DNA of 63,933 bases from JABWBR01 sp036741235 (GTDB taxonomy: Bacteria > Bacteroidota > Bacteroidia > Chitinophagales > Saprospiraceae). Shown in pieces: positions 44,078 through 53,495 of the stretch. A model generated the notes under the pieces. It ran no database searches. It was given only the letters and a program-made list of their open reading frames with translations, and had not been told where the DNA came from. Position numbers and translations under genes: made by a program. Numbering within the stretch: the first letter of the stretch is position 1; each line of letters opens with the position of its first letter. Location: assembly GCA_036741235.1 (NCBI GenBank), contig DAINSQ010000007.1:1-63933 (forward strand), given 5' to 3'.

Positions 44078-46357
44078 ATGGCAAAAATAAAAGATCAAGA
44101 CGCCCTCGACTATCACTTCCAGGGCCGTCCCGGAAAAATTGAAGTTGTCCCCACTAAACCATATAGCACACAGCGCGACCTGTCGCTGGCCTATTCGCCC
44201 GGCGTAGCGGTTCCCTGCCTGGCTATAGAAAAAAACGTGGAAGACGTTTATAAATATACCGCTAAAGGCAACCTGGTAGCCGTTATTTCCAACGGAACTG
44301 CGGTACTGGGCCTGGGCGATATCGGCGCCGAAGCCGGCAAGCCGGTGATGGAAGGCAAGGGGCTTTTGTTTAAAATTTTTGCCGACGTCGATGTATTTGA
44401 TATCGAAATATCGACCAAAGAGGTGGATAAATTTGTAGAAACGGTCAAGCAGATCTCCCCTACTTTCGGCGGTATTAATCTTGAAGATATTAAAGCGCCC
44501 GAGTGTTTTGAAATCGAAAGAAGACTGGTTGAGGAGCTTAACATCCCGGTAATGCACGACGACCAGCACGGTACGGCTATTATTTCTGCCGCAGGCATTC
44601 TCAACGCCCTTGAGCTAAGTAATAAAAAACTCGAAGACGTAGTGGTAGTGGTCAATGGCGCCGGCGCATCGGCAGTGGCCTGTACCAGGTTGCTCATTAC
44701 GCTTGGCGCAAAGCTCGACAATATCATTATGCTGGATACCAAAGGCGTGCTTCGCAAAGACCGCACAGACCTCAACGAGTCAAAGCGCTATTTTGCTACC
44801 AAACGCGACGTGCATACGTTGGAAGACGCTATGGTTGGCGCCGATGTTTTTTTCGGCCTTTCGAAAGGCAACGTCGTTTCCAAGGATATGGTGCGCTCTA
44901 TGGCGCCCAACTGCATCGTTTTCGCCATGGCCAACCCCGATCCGGAAATCACCTACGAAGATGCCATGTCGGCCCGCCCCGATATTATTATGGCCACAGG
45001 CCGATCCGACTACCCCAACCAGGTCAACAATGTGTTGGGCTTTCCCTTTATTTTCAGGGGCGCACTCGATGTGAGAGCCACACGCATTAATGAGGAAATG
45101 AAAATCGCCGCAGTAAAAGCGCTCGCCGGATTGGCAAAAGAGGATGTGCCCGAGTCGGTGAATATGGCATATAATGTTACCAATCTCACTTTTGGCAAAA
45201 ATTATATCCTCCCAAAACCGCTCGATACCCGCCTTATTACAACGGTGGCCCCGGCAGTAGCCAAGGCAGCCATGGATTCGGGTGTGGCACAAAAACCAAT
45301 CGAAGATTGGGAGCAATACAAATACGAGTTGACCAAGCGATTGGGGCTCGACAATAAGCTGCAACGAGAAATCATGCAAAAGGCCAAGCAACAACAGATG
45401 CGCATCGTTTTTGCGGAAGCCAATAATTTCAAGATGTTGAAAGCAGCCCAGGAAGTGCTGCACGAAGGCATCGCGCTGCCTATACTGGTAGGCGATAAGA
45501 CTGCTATGCTGGAAATTGCCCAATCTTCCGGACTCGATATCTCGGAAATGCAAATCGTCGATATCCACTCGCCCGAAGAAAGCGAACGACGCAAACGTTA
45601 TGCCGATATTTTCTGGAAAAAACGCCAGCGCAAAGGCTTGACCCAAAATACGGCCTATGACCTGATGCACAACTCTAACCATTTCGGCATTATGATGGTG
45701 GAGACAGGCGAAGCCGACGCTTTTATTTCCGGCATTGCCAGCCGCTATGGCGATACCATTGCTCCTGCGCTGCGTATTGTGGGCAAAAAAGACGGCATCG
45801 ACAAAATCGCGGGCATGTATGTCATTATGACTAAAAAAGGGCCCTTCTTTTTTGCCGATACGACCGTTACCCTGCAACATACCGCTGAATCGTTGGCCCA
45901 AACGGCCCTGTTAACAGCCTCGGAAGTGCGCAAGTTTAATATAGAGCCTGTTATCGCTATGCTTTCCTATTCCAATTTCGGCTCTGTAACCGATACGGAA
46001 AGCGCGATTATGGTGCGGCAAGCCGTACAGATTCTTCACAAAAAGTACCCCGACCTGATCGTCGACGGCGAGATACAAGCCAATAGCGCACTGAATGCCG
46101 AATTGCGGGAGCGGATTTTCCCTTTCAGCAAACTTCACGGCAAGGAGGTCAACACGCTTATTTTCCCCGACCTGAATTCCGGCAATATTGCATACAAACT
46201 TATGCAGGAAATCGGGGGCGCCGAGGTGATAGGACCTATCCTGATGGGCCTTAAAAAACCCATCCACGTTGTGCCCATCGATTGCTCTGTCAGGGAAATT
46301 GTTAATATGGCTTCGCTTGCCGCCGTGGATGCGCAAATGAATGTACGCCGGAAGTAG
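44078..46357 (+). CDS. maeB: Malic enzyme-phosphotransacetylase fusion (MaeB type)
   Basis: A 759-residue protein. Residues 1 to about 420 are a malic enzyme: SLAYSPGVAVPC, GNGTAVLGLGDIG-like segment near 70, MEGKGLLFKIFADVDVFDIE, GGINLEDIKAPECFEIE, MHDDQHGTA and the NAD(P) fold VVVNGAGASAVACTRLL. Residues from about 430 are a phosphotransacetylase domain (EANNFKMLKAAQ, ISGIASRYGDTIAPALRIVG, VDGEIQANSALN, LIFPDLNSGNIAYKLMQ). The fused domain is usually regulatory, sensing acetyl-CoA, in MaeB. It converts malate to pyruvate with NADP+. An end-to-end junction with the convergent S1/P1 gene leaves two bases between stops. Confidence 0.96.
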   Translation: MAKIKDQDALDYHFQGRPGKIEVVPTKPYSTQRDLSLAYSPGVAVPCLAIEKNVEDVYKYTAKGNLVAVISNGTAVLGLGDIGAEAGKPVMEGKGLLFKIFADVDVFDIEISTKEVDKFVETVKQISPTFGGINLEDIKAPECFEIERRLVEELNIPVMHDDQHGTAIISAAGILNALELSNKKLEDVVVVVNGAGASAVACTRLLITLGAKLDNIIMLDTKGVLRKDRTDLNESKRYFATKRDVHTLEDAMVGADVFFGLSKGNVVSKDMVRSMAPNCIVFAMANPDPEITYEDAMSARPDIIMATGRSDYPNQVNNVLGFPFIFRGALDVRATRINEEMKIAAVKALAGLAKEDVPESVNMAYNVTNLTFGKNYILPKPLDTRLITTVAPAVAKAAMDSGVAQKPIEDWEQYKYELTKRLGLDNKLQREIMQKAKQQQMRIVFAEANNFKMLKAAQEVLHEGIALPILVGDKTAMLEIAQSSGLDISEMQIVDIHSPEESERRKRYADIFWKKRQRKGLTQNTAYDLMHNSNHFGIMMVETGEADAFISGIASRYGDTIAPALRIVGKKDGIDKIAGMYVIMTKKGPFFFADTTVTLQHTAESLAQTALLTASEVRKFNIEPVIAMLSYSNFGSVTDTESAIMVRQAVQILHKKYPDLIVDGEIQANSALNAELRERIFPFSKLHGKEVNTLIFPDLNSGNIAYKLMQEIGGAEVIGPILMGLKKPIHVVPIDCSVREIVNMASLAAVDAQMNVRRK

Positions 46358-46359
46358 CG

Positions 46360-47619
46360 TCAATCTTCATGCGGCCTTACCGCCGCGCTATTTTCCGCCG
46401 GGCGTTCCTGCGCAACTACGTCGTCGACGGAGCCTCCCGCTGTCGACTTGTTTTTCAGCATTGACAAGTCGGGCTGCCCTGCGTCAACCCAGGCAGTGAG
46501 CCAAGCCGATCCAATAGCTCTTATGGCTTCGCGCATACGCCGCTCTACCATGCCGTTGAGGGCTTCGTGGTATACCCTGGCGTAATCGGTACAGGGCGTC
46601 CTCACGGTTACGCCCAATCGCTCTTCAAAGCAATATTGCGCATCGCTGGGGTAAGTCGCGCTAAGTTGCTTTTCGAGATGCAAAACGCTGTCGACCAACA
46701 AATGACTCTGACGAACGACACCCCAGTAAAATTCTTGAATATCAACAATGTACGTTGCCTTTCCTGTAAAAAAATTATATTCGCCGAGTGCAAACAATTC
46801 AGGCAGGCGGCTCTCCCAAAACGCATGAATGCCTGTTTGCCCGGTCAATTGGCCGTTGTAGTTGGTGGTGGTGTGCAACGGCACATGGGCGTCGCCGATG
46901 TAGTGCCCTATCTCCGCCGATAATCGCAAAATACGGGCAGGTTGGCGCTGCCGGAAAGCTTCAGTGAGTTGGCGCTGTATCTGAGGCAGGAAGTAAGGCA
47001 ACATGCCGTGCTTTGAAAAGGGTTCGAGGGCTAAAACCTCCTTGCAATCTGCCGGAGTAAAAGCCGTTCCCATCACAATACGCCATTGATCACAGGTAAT
47101 CAACCGGCGCTCTTCGTAATAAGCGTCGCGCACAAATTCAATCACAAAATCCCGGTATTTTTCAATAGGTAGCGACAATACGGCGGAAGTATCACCGTAT
47201 TGTAAGACCAACCTGATACTGTCGGACGTCCGCGGAGCGGCTTCATCGGGTTTGAACCAAAGCGTATCGCCGGAAGAGGTGAGCAATTGATAATAAGCAT
47301 GATAAAGAAGCGCCTGCGTCCAGTCGCGCGGCAGAGAATCCACAGCGTTGGGGCCCCAGTAATCGAGGTCGATGTAGTGTCGAACCGCTTCAAAATGCGT
47401 AGCATAGCGCCGTTTGTCGGGGTCGACGGCGTGCTCGGAGAGGTACTCAAGGTGGGGCTTGTAAGCGCCGATCATGTCAGAGGGCAGAGTGAACACGGCC
47501 ATTTTATTGATCAGGCGGTGCCCGAAAAAACCCCAGGGAGTTATGTAGTAGGAGTTTGCCAGGAGCAACGGCAACAGCCCCAGCAACACTCCCGCAGGCA
47601 GGAGGTGTTGAATTTTCAT
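46360..47619 (-). CDS. S1/P1-nuclease/phospholipase C-like zinc hydrolase, exported
   Basis: A 419-residue protein with an N-terminal hydrophobic signal (residues 3-22). Zinc-fold motifs of the S1/P1 nuclease and zinc phospholipase C superfamily: WGFFGHRLIN (Trp 29 to His 34), THFEAVRHYIDLDYWG near 98, and GHYIGDAHVPLHTTTNYNG with GIHAFWE near 240-270 (HxxxDxHxPLH signature). This suggests three zinc ions and a phosphodiesterase or nuclease activity in the periplasm; substrate unknown. It is the last gene of the Gld-containing minus-strand run, with 28 bases after the DUF4340 gene. The C-terminal about 35 residues are low in structure. Confidence 0.82.
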   Translation of the reverse strand: MKIQHLLPAGVLLGLLPLLLANSYYITPWGFFGHRLINKMAVFTLPSDMIGAYKPHLEYLSEHAVDPDKRRYATHFEAVRHYIDLDYWGPNAVDSLPRDWTQALLYHAYYQLLTSSGDTLWFKPDEAAPRTSDSIRLVLQYGDTSAVLSLPIEKYRDFVIEFVRDAYYEERRLITCDQWRIVMGTAFTPADCKEVLALEPFSKHGMLPYFLPQIQRQLTEAFRQRQPARILRLSAEIGHYIGDAHVPLHTTTNYNGQLTGQTGIHAFWESRLPELFALGEYNFFTGKATYIVDIQEFYWGVVRQSHLLVDSVLHLEKQLSATYPSDAQYCFEERLGVTVRTPCTDYARVYHEALNGMVERRMREAIRAIGSAWLTAWVDAGQPDLSMLKNKSTAGGSVDDVVAQERPAENSAAVRPHED

Positions 47620-47647
47620 GTTTTCACTCGTTTTTCAGGAAAAAATA

Positions 47648-48655
47648 CTATTCAAAAAAGGCTTCGTAAGCCCAGAAAATTTTGCCGAATACGCGTTGCT
47701 GCACCAGCATAAAATCCTGACCGTTGATATCGGCGTAATACCTTTCGATTTCAGGCGCCGGCAGCGCTTTACCCGTTTTGGAATCAATAACGGGCTCGTA
47801 AAATACAGGGTAGAATTTCACAGTAGCGGCATTGCCTTTGGTATCCTTGACGGTTACAACGCTAAAAGGCAGCAACCTGGATATGGAATCTTTAGCCGGC
47901 AAATTATTTTCAAAACCCTCGGCCACCATACTTTTGAAGCCCTCCAGGTAGGCTTCCGCCGTACCCTTGTTAACTGGTTTGGCGATTTTGGCACTTATCT
48001 CATAAAAAGGCGATACTGAAAAGTCATTGCCGTTACGCTCCAGGCGGAATGACTTGTTTTTTTGCTTGGGGTAATCGACACTCACCGACATGATATCCTC
48101 AGGCCGGTAGGCAAAAACAGTGCGATCGCGCCAATCATCGCCTGTCAGATTATAGCGAAAGCGGAGGTTGCCGTCCCAACCGGCAATTTGGGTAACATAG
48201 GGTTCGTTGGCGTCGGCATTCATCATGAAGGTGCCCCGCTCATCAGCAGTGGCGCCGCCGATGTAATAGGATTTGATTAATTTGCCCCGTTTGTCGTATA
48301 ATTCCACCTTGAGACCTTCGGTAGCCAGGTTTTTTACCATCTCGGGCACCGCAGCCCGCGCCGGCTTGAAACGCACCTCGATCCGGCTAATGGCGTCAAG
48401 CACGTTGCTAACGGCGGTTGCACGGGCTTTGAATTGACCGTTGTACAACCAATAGCCGTCTTTTCGCTCCAGATTGGTCTGGCGACCGAGGCGGTCGGCA
48501 ATAAATATGCGGTGAATACTAGCCGTATCCTTAACGGCAAAACTGCGCTCGGCAGCCAGCAGAGAAGTTTTATCGTCCTGGCTGTAGAGGAACCAGGCGG
48601 TAACGCCCGCCCCCAGTATCAGGAAGGCGACAAACAATAAAAGTGTTCTGTTCAT
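47648..48655 (-). CDS. DUF4340-type membrane-anchored protein next to gldG
   Basis: A 335-residue protein with one N-terminal transmembrane segment (MNRTLLLFVAFLILGAG) and a periplasmic part dominated by repeated beta-rich DUF4340 units (AERSFAVKDTASIHRIFIADR, KDGYWLYNG, YYIGGATADERGTFMM, DDWRDRTVFAY). Proteins of this kind commonly follow GldG-like ABC components. ATG 48655 is chosen because it begins the membrane anchor; it starts eight bases after the gldG stop. It probably acts with the GldF/GldG exporter, but no direct function is known to me. Confidence 0.82.
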   Translation of the reverse strand: MNRTLLLFVAFLILGAGVTAWFLYSQDDKTSLLAAERSFAVKDTASIHRIFIADRLGRQTNLERKDGYWLYNGQFKARATAVSNVLDAISRIEVRFKPARAAVPEMVKNLATEGLKVELYDKRGKLIKSYYIGGATADERGTFMMNADANEPYVTQIAGWDGNLRFRYNLTGDDWRDRTVFAYRPEDIMSVSVDYPKQKNKSFRLERNGNDFSVSPFYEISAKIAKPVNKGTAEAYLEGFKSMVAEGFENNLPAKDSISRLLPFSVVTVKDTKGNAATVKFYPVFYEPVIDSKTGKALPAPEIERYYADINGQDFMLVQQRVFGKIFWAYEAFFE

Positions 48656-48663
48656 AGCTTTAT

Positions 48664-50406
48664 CTATTTTGCGTAAAGTCGCTTTCTGCGCCAGTGGTAA
48701 AAAACGCCGAAAAGGCCCATAAACACCAGCGGAACCACAATATTGACAACCTGCCACCTGGTCTTTTCTGCCGAAGCTTTGGCGGTGTCTAATAATCGCA
48801 ATCGAACTTCTTTACCCCTTGCTTCGATGACCCCGTTTTCGTCCAGCAGGTATTCGACGGCGTTAATCAAAAAATCTTTGTTGGCAAACTGGTACTGCTC
48901 AAATTCATTGAACCCCAACGGGCTGTATGACTGATCGCGCCGGTTAACCTTGTTTTTCGCAATATCGCCGTCGGAAACGACGATCATTCGGGTGGGCGCA
49001 CTCCGCGTTTTGAATTCGAGATTGATCTTTTTTAAATTAGCCAGCATCTCCGAAGATACCCGATTTTCATATAGCGAGGGAAACTCGCCCTCTACCAACA
49101 TAGCCAGGGGTTGCGGGCCTTTGTTGAATTTTTCGGGCTGTAAATCGTAGCGCAAAAACTCGAAATCCATTCCGATAGGCAAGTATTGAAACATCGAGTT
49201 ATTCGATGAGTTCAACAAGATTGTTTTTTTCACAGGCGTTTTTGTCACTACCGAAGTATCAATAGTACTGGGATAGAGCAAATTGAGCGCCCCGAGGTTT
49301 TTGGCTACCGGATGTTTGGAATTGGGCGTAACGACTACGTGGTAAGGATATTTAAAATAGTCGAATTGCGGGGCATTGCCGACAAAACCAGTAGCCAGCG
49401 GAATTCGCGAACATTGGTAGTCGAGTACCAGATTGGGCTGGATGCGCACGCCGTAATTGAACAATAGATCGCCGACATTAAGCGGGTAATCGGTGGGGAA
49501 ATATTGATTTTGGCCGCGAAGGCTGTCGAGATCTACCCGCAGCCAGTCCAGCAGCCATAATATCTTGCCACCGTTCATCACATACTGGTCGATCTTGAAA
49601 TTGTCTTTTTCGGAAAAAGCATAACGCGGTTTGGCAATGATCAAGGCCGCCGCCTCCTGGCCTATGCTGACAACACTGTCAAGGTGAATGCGGCCCACAT
49701 CATAAAATTGGCGAAGGTTTTTGTCAAGGTCGGCAGTCTCCAGTTCCTCGAGTTCGCCGTGGCCCGTGGTATACATAATTACAGGCCGCTGCGCGCTTTG
49801 CAGTTTTTGAATGGCATTGGCCAATTTGTATTCCAGCAATCCGATAGAATTATTCAGGATTACTTCTTTGGGAACGCCGGGAATTTCATTTTCCAGCAAA
49901 TTAACGATATGCTGCCTGCCTTTGTAAAAAATAACGGCGTAGGGGTAAATGAGCTGTTCGGACGTGCCGTCTTTACTTTTCACGCGCAAATTGACAGGAA
50001 TAATACCTTCTTCAGAGAGTTGTTTGCGGCGTTCATTGATTTCCTTGGCAGACAAATTGTCGGGCGCCGGGTCTTCAAAACCGTATTCGATATAACCAGA
50101 TTCCGAGCGAAAATCTTCCAGAATTTCGCGCGTAGCGGTTTGCAGGCGTTTGAAACCTGCAGGAAATTCGCCTTCCAGCATGACATTCACGTATACTACG
50201 TCGTCGAGCTTGTCCAGCAGGTTGCGCGAAGCATTGGTGAGGGTAAAGCGCTTCTCTTCGGTAAGGTCGATATAGTTGTAAAGTGCAAAATTGCCAAAAC
50301 GCACATTGGCCAGGATATTGACAAACACTAATATACCTGCGAACAAAGCCAATTGCAGCAAGGATTGCGTTTTTCTACTATTGCTTTTCCAATTCATTTT
50401 AGCCAT
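48664..50406 (-). CDS. gldG: Gliding-motility ABC transporter auxiliary protein GldG
   Basis: A 580-residue membrane protein. An N-terminal helix (LLQLALFAGILVFVNILA) and a C-terminal helix (VVNIVVPLVFMGLFGVFYHW) anchor a large periplasmic domain of the GldG/ABC-associated type with RFTLTNASRNLLDKLDDVVYVNVMLEGEFPAGFKRL, DPAPDNLSAKE and GKILWLLDWLRVDLDSLRG. GldA, GldF and GldG form an ABC transporter needed for gliding in Flavobacterium johnsoniae; its substrate remains unsettled. It follows gldF by 16 bases. Confidence 0.94.
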   Translation of the reverse strand: MAKMNWKSNSRKTQSLLQLALFAGILVFVNILANVRFGNFALYNYIDLTEEKRFTLTNASRNLLDKLDDVVYVNVMLEGEFPAGFKRLQTATREILEDFRSESGYIEYGFEDPAPDNLSAKEINERRKQLSEEGIIPVNLRVKSKDGTSEQLIYPYAVIFYKGRQHIVNLLENEIPGVPKEVILNNSIGLLEYKLANAIQKLQSAQRPVIMYTTGHGELEELETADLDKNLRQFYDVGRIHLDSVVSIGQEAAALIIAKPRYAFSEKDNFKIDQYVMNGGKILWLLDWLRVDLDSLRGQNQYFPTDYPLNVGDLLFNYGVRIQPNLVLDYQCSRIPLATGFVGNAPQFDYFKYPYHVVVTPNSKHPVAKNLGALNLLYPSTIDTSVVTKTPVKKTILLNSSNNSMFQYLPIGMDFEFLRYDLQPEKFNKGPQPLAMLVEGEFPSLYENRVSSEMLANLKKINLEFKTRSAPTRMIVVSDGDIAKNKVNRRDQSYSPLGFNEFEQYQFANKDFLINAVEYLLDENGVIEARGKEVRLRLLDTAKASAEKTRWQVVNIVVPLVFMGLFGVFYHWRRKRLYAK

Positions 50407-50422
50407 TGTTTAAACATTGGGG

Positions 50423-51154
50423 TTACCATTTTCTGCGACTCAGGGATACCAATGTCAAAGCAAAAAACAGGGCGATGACAGAAGCAAAATACACCACGTC
50501 TCTGCTATCAATGAGCCCCCTGCTAATGGATTCATAGTGATAATCGATGCCCAGCATTTGTATAAGGTCGTCTACTTTACCCACAAAAACCGGCAGGCGG
50601 CTGAAATAATCAAAACCGTAGTAAAATAGAAAACACAAAAAAGTAGCCAGCACAAATGCAACGATCTGGTTGCTGGTAAGTGAAGAGGCAAATAAGCCAA
50701 TAGCCACAAACACGCCGGCGAGGCAAATCAGGCCGATATACGACCCTGCAATAGCCCCCGAATCCAGGTTGCCTTTGGGCGAGCCCAATTGGTATACCGT
50801 ATAATAATAGAGCAATGTGGGCAACAACGCAAACAAAACAAGCGTAAGGCCGGCCAGGAATTTGCCCCCGATAATGGATAAATCGCTGAGCGGGCGGGTA
50901 ACCAGCAATTCTATGGTGCCGGTCTGTTGCTCTTCAGCAAAAAAACGCATGGTAATGGCCGGTATCAAAAATAAAAAGATCATTGGCGCCACCTGAAAAA
51001 GCTGATCGAGAGTGGCGTAATTAAAATCCAGTAAACTGGAATCGGGAAAAACGAACATCACCAGGCCCAACACGACCAGAAACACGCCGATGACGATGTA
51101 GCCGATGAGCGAACTAAAAAAGGTGTTGATCTCTTTCCAATAAATGCTGGTCAT
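50423..51154 (-). CDS. gldF: Gliding-motility ABC transporter permease GldF
   Basis: A 243-residue ABC-2 type permease with about six membrane helices. Characteristic segments are KEINTFFSSLIGYIVIGVFLV at the N-terminus, MRFFAEEQQTGTIELLVTRPLSD near residue 80 and ALTLVSLSRRKW at the C-terminus. Start ATG 51154 is chosen over an in-frame TTG eight codons upstream because GldF proteins begin just before the first helix. It pairs with gldG and the gldA ATPase upstream in the same run. Confidence 0.94.
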   Translation of the reverse strand: MTSIYWKEINTFFSSLIGYIVIGVFLVVLGLVMFVFPDSSLLDFNYATLDQLFQVAPMIFLFLIPAITMRFFAEEQQTGTIELLVTRPLSDLSIIGGKFLAGLTLVLFALLPTLLYYYTVYQLGSPKGNLDSGAIAGSYIGLICLAGVFVAIGLFASSLTSNQIVAFVLATFLCFLFYYGFDYFSRLPVFVGKVDDLIQMLGIDYHYESISRGLIDSRDVVYFASVIALFFALTLVSLSRRKW

Positions 51155-51204
51155 ATTTTCTTTATTTGGCTTGACCAATGGTTACTCCAGGCCGAAACCT
51201 GAAC

Positions 51205-51675
51205 TTATTTGACGGTGCCGCTGGCATTGGCGAACACGAATTGTTTCAGGGTTTTGTCCTCTTTATTCATTAGGGCGCAAATCATATAATGCGATTTGAT
51301 ATCGGTGACGACAACCTGGTAGCAAAAAGCCGGTTTTTGCACCGTATCTTGCGGGTTTTCCTCAGCGGCCATCACAAAACTGGGCCTGCCCAGCAATTTG
51401 GCAATTTCCTCCTGGGTTTTGCCCTCCATGCAGGTATTGCCATAAAAGCCCTTAAACTTTTCGTAAAAGGCGTTTTTGGTATTATACATCGGCGATTCCA
51501 GCTCGTTGTATTCGCGGGCAGGAGCCCAATGGCGCTGGATGACAGCAACCAGCGAATCGCATTCCGGATTTTGGAGTTTTTGCGCTTTTCCAGCGTCGTC
51601 GCCGGCGCATCCGATCATCCAGGATGCCGCGAGGGCCAACAAAGAAAAAAGTACAACACTTCGGTTCATCATCAT
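51205..51675 (-). CDS. Lipoprotein of unknown function in the gld cluster
   Basis: A 156-residue lipoprotein: three consecutive methionine codons at the start, a hydrophobic signal and lipobox MIGC (lipidated Cys about residue 23), then a soluble part of about 130 residues with four further cysteines (near NPECDS, NTCMEG, FCYQ and MICAL) and a KLLGRPSF-type helix. No family recognised. Its ATG overlaps the upstream stop by one base (TAATG), indicating tight coupling, and gldF follows 50 bases later. It may be an accessory of the Gld ABC system, as an inference from position only. Confidence 0.75.
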   Translation of the reverse strand: MMMNRSVVLFSLLALAASWMIGCAGDDAGKAQKLQNPECDSLVAVIQRHWAPAREYNELESPMYNTKNAFYEKFKGFYGNTCMEGKTQEEIAKLLGRPSFVMAAEENPQDTVQKPAFCYQVVVTDIKSHYMICALMNKEDKTLKQFVFANASGTVK

Positions 51676-52373
51676 TATTGCTTGATAAGGTAAACAAGAT
51701 TTCTATCGTTGTATATCATGAGGCTTTTAAGGAGTTTTTCGCGGGCTTCTTCCTGAGGCAAGCTAACCAGCGTATTATACAACTGCGGGTCGTCGGCCAT
51801 CCATTTCAGCGCATTATCCAGGGTGAAATCGAGTACTTCGCCGGTTGGCCAGTATAATATTTTTTCCATTTCAACTTGTTCGGTTTTCTTCACGCGCCCT
51901 TTCCGAAAGGGAAGACCGTTTACGGGGTTATAAGCGGCAATCTCTACCATGCGTATCGTATCGGCTACATAGGTAAAGTAAGAAATCCGGCCTTTAACTC
52001 GAAGGCCTGCAAAAGTAGCAAAATATCGATCTTCTTCACCTGTCAGCACTCTGATATACGGCAGCCCGTCGATACATACCCCCCATATATTGGCCGGGAC
52101 CAGCGTTTTGTTTTGCTGGTTTTTAAGCGCCAGTTGTTCTATTTTTGTCGTATAGGTTTTAGCATTCGAAACGACCTTGCCGTCCAGTTCCGACCAGTCA
52201 TAAGCCGGCTGGTTGGATCTGAAATCCTCATAAGACAGGTACACGCCGTCTTCAAAGGCAAACTTCGGCGTGACGGCCACACTATCGGTTTGGGCAATAG
52301 ATACCGCCTGCCCCATCACCAATATCAGGGCAGGCCAAAACATACGCCAGGATGCCGACAGTTTGCTGCTCAT
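51675..52373 (-). CDS. Exported protein of unknown function in the gld cluster
   Basis: A 232-residue protein with a signal peptide (hydrophobic residues 11-26, cleavage near SIAQ). The mature part is beta-rich with GVYLSYEDFRSNQPAYDW, IWGVCIDGLPYIRV and a C-terminal helical region. No known family recognised. It starts nine bases after the gldA stop and overlaps the lipoprotein start by one base, so it is part of the gld transcription unit. Function unknown. Confidence 0.75.
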   Translation of the reverse strand: MSSKLSASWRMFWPALILVMGQAVSIAQTDSVAVTPKFAFEDGVYLSYEDFRSNQPAYDWSELDGKVVSNAKTYTTKIEQLALKNQQNKTLVPANIWGVCIDGLPYIRVLTGEEDRYFATFAGLRVKGRISYFTYVADTIRMVEIAAYNPVNGLPFRKGRVKKTEQVEMEKILYWPTGEVLDFTLDNALKWMADDPQLYNTLVSLPQEEAREKLLKSLMIYNDRNLVYLIKQ

Positions 52374-52382
52374 AGTTGACGT

Positions 52383-53288
52383 TTACACTGTAAGTTTTCG
52401 GAATACTTCTTCCACGCTGACGTCCTCCTTGTGCATTTCCAGCAGCGTGAGCTTGTTGGAAACGGCAAATTCAAAAACGTCTTCTCTGATATCTTGTTTC
52501 AAACCCGCCCTCAACTGCCAACGGTTTTTGCCCAGGTCAACCACCTGGCGCACGTGTTTTATTTTAGCGAGGTTATCTTTATTCACGGCTTGTTTGAACT
52601 GAACGGTTACGGCGGTTTCGCCCTGTATCCGGTTTTGCAGTTGCTCGATGGGGTCGTCGGCCACTATTTTGCCGCGGTTGATGATGAGTACCCGGTCGCA
52701 CACGGCCTGTACTTCCTGCATAATATGAGTAGAAAATATCACCGTTTTTTCTTTGCCCAATTCCTTGATAAGGCCGCGAATCTCTACGAGTTGATTGGGG
52801 TCGAGGCCGCTGGTAGGTTCATCCAGAATCAGCACCTTGGGATCGTGCAGCATAGCCTGTGCTAACCCCACCCGTTGGCGATAGCCTTTCGACAAGGCGC
52901 CGATGGGTTTGCGTTGTTCGCGCTCCAGCCCCGTCATTTCGATCATTTCGGCAATACGGCGGCCGGGCTGGGCTATGCGGTGCACTCCGGCGATAAAGCC
53001 GAGGTATTCCCTCACGTACATGTCTTTATACAACGGGTTGTGCTCGGGAAGGTAACCTATGAGTCGGCGCACTTCCATGGGGTGTTGCGAAACGTCATAG
53101 CCGCATACTTCAGCAGTGCCGGAAGTAGGGGGAATAAAGCAGGTCAATATTTTCATAGTGGTGGTTTTGCCCGCGCCGTTGGGGCCCAGGAATCCCAGCA
53201 CCTCTCCTTCATGCGCCTGAAAGGAGATGGCATCCACCGCTTTTTGAACGCCGTAAACCTTAGTCAGTTCCGTTACTTTAACAGACAT
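52383..53288 (-). CDS. gldA: Gliding-motility ABC transporter ATP-binding protein GldA
   Basis: A 301-residue ATPase: Walker A GPNGAGKTTT near residue 36, Q-loop region YLPEHNPLYKDM, signature LSKGYRQRVGLAQAM near 133, Walker B VLILDEPTSGLDP and the H-loop FSTHIM. The C-terminal about 80 residues form a regulatory beta-rich tail usual for GldA. ATG 53288 is chosen over an in-frame TTG at 53306, because a TAGCTTTG -7 box at 53316-53323 would leave almost no leader for the latter. It is the first gene of an eight-gene run to 46360. Confidence 0.95.
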   Translation of the reverse strand: MSVKVTELTKVYGVQKAVDAISFQAHEGEVLGFLGPNGAGKTTTMKILTCFIPPTSGTAEVCGYDVSQHPMEVRRLIGYLPEHNPLYKDMYVREYLGFIAGVHRIAQPGRRIAEMIEMTGLEREQRKPIGALSKGYRQRVGLAQAMLHDPKVLILDEPTSGLDPNQLVEIRGLIKELGKEKTVIFSTHIMQEVQAVCDRVLIINRGKIVADDPIEQLQNRIQGETAVTVQFKQAVNKDNLAKIKHVRQVVDLGKNRWQLRAGLKQDIREDVFEFAVSNKLTLLEMHKEDVSVEEVFRKLTV

Positions 53289-53315
53289 GCTGATTGGTTT
53301 TTTCAATTAAGTGGG

Positions 53316-53323
53316 CAAAGCTA
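53316..53323 (-). promoter_or_regulatory. Possible -7 element of the gldA operon
   Basis: The minus strand reads TAGCTTTG. It lies 28 bases before ATG 53288 and supports that start. No correctly spaced TTG is seen. Confidence 0.4.
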
Positions 53324-53414
53324 CTAATTTTTCGAAAGTGATAAAGCGCTTTGGGGCACGAAACATGTTGCAGGTAAAATGCCTTAAACACACAAGAACA
53401 TAATGCCGATTGGC

Positions 53415-53445
53415 TTGTTTAGTAGGGTGTTTCAAAGTACCTTTG
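53415..53445 (+). promoter_or_regulatory. Bacteroidota-type promoter of the fdx-iscX-kdsC-UbiA-maf unit
   Basis: TTG at 53415-53417 and TACCTTTG at 53438-53445 are spaced by 20 bases, the best match in the window together with 237-267. The initiation site would be near 53452, 44 bases before the fdx ATG. Confidence 0.7.
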
Positions 53446-53495
53446 GCCCCGATTCGAATACTTTGGGGTCGAAGTTTGAATAAAACATAGTTTAA

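Noticed and set aside
44780..45901. Minus-strand open frame of 373 codons opposite maeB
   Set aside because: It is fully antisense to a clear malic enzyme-phosphotransacetylase gene and shows a compositionally odd sequence rich in His, Phe and Gly.
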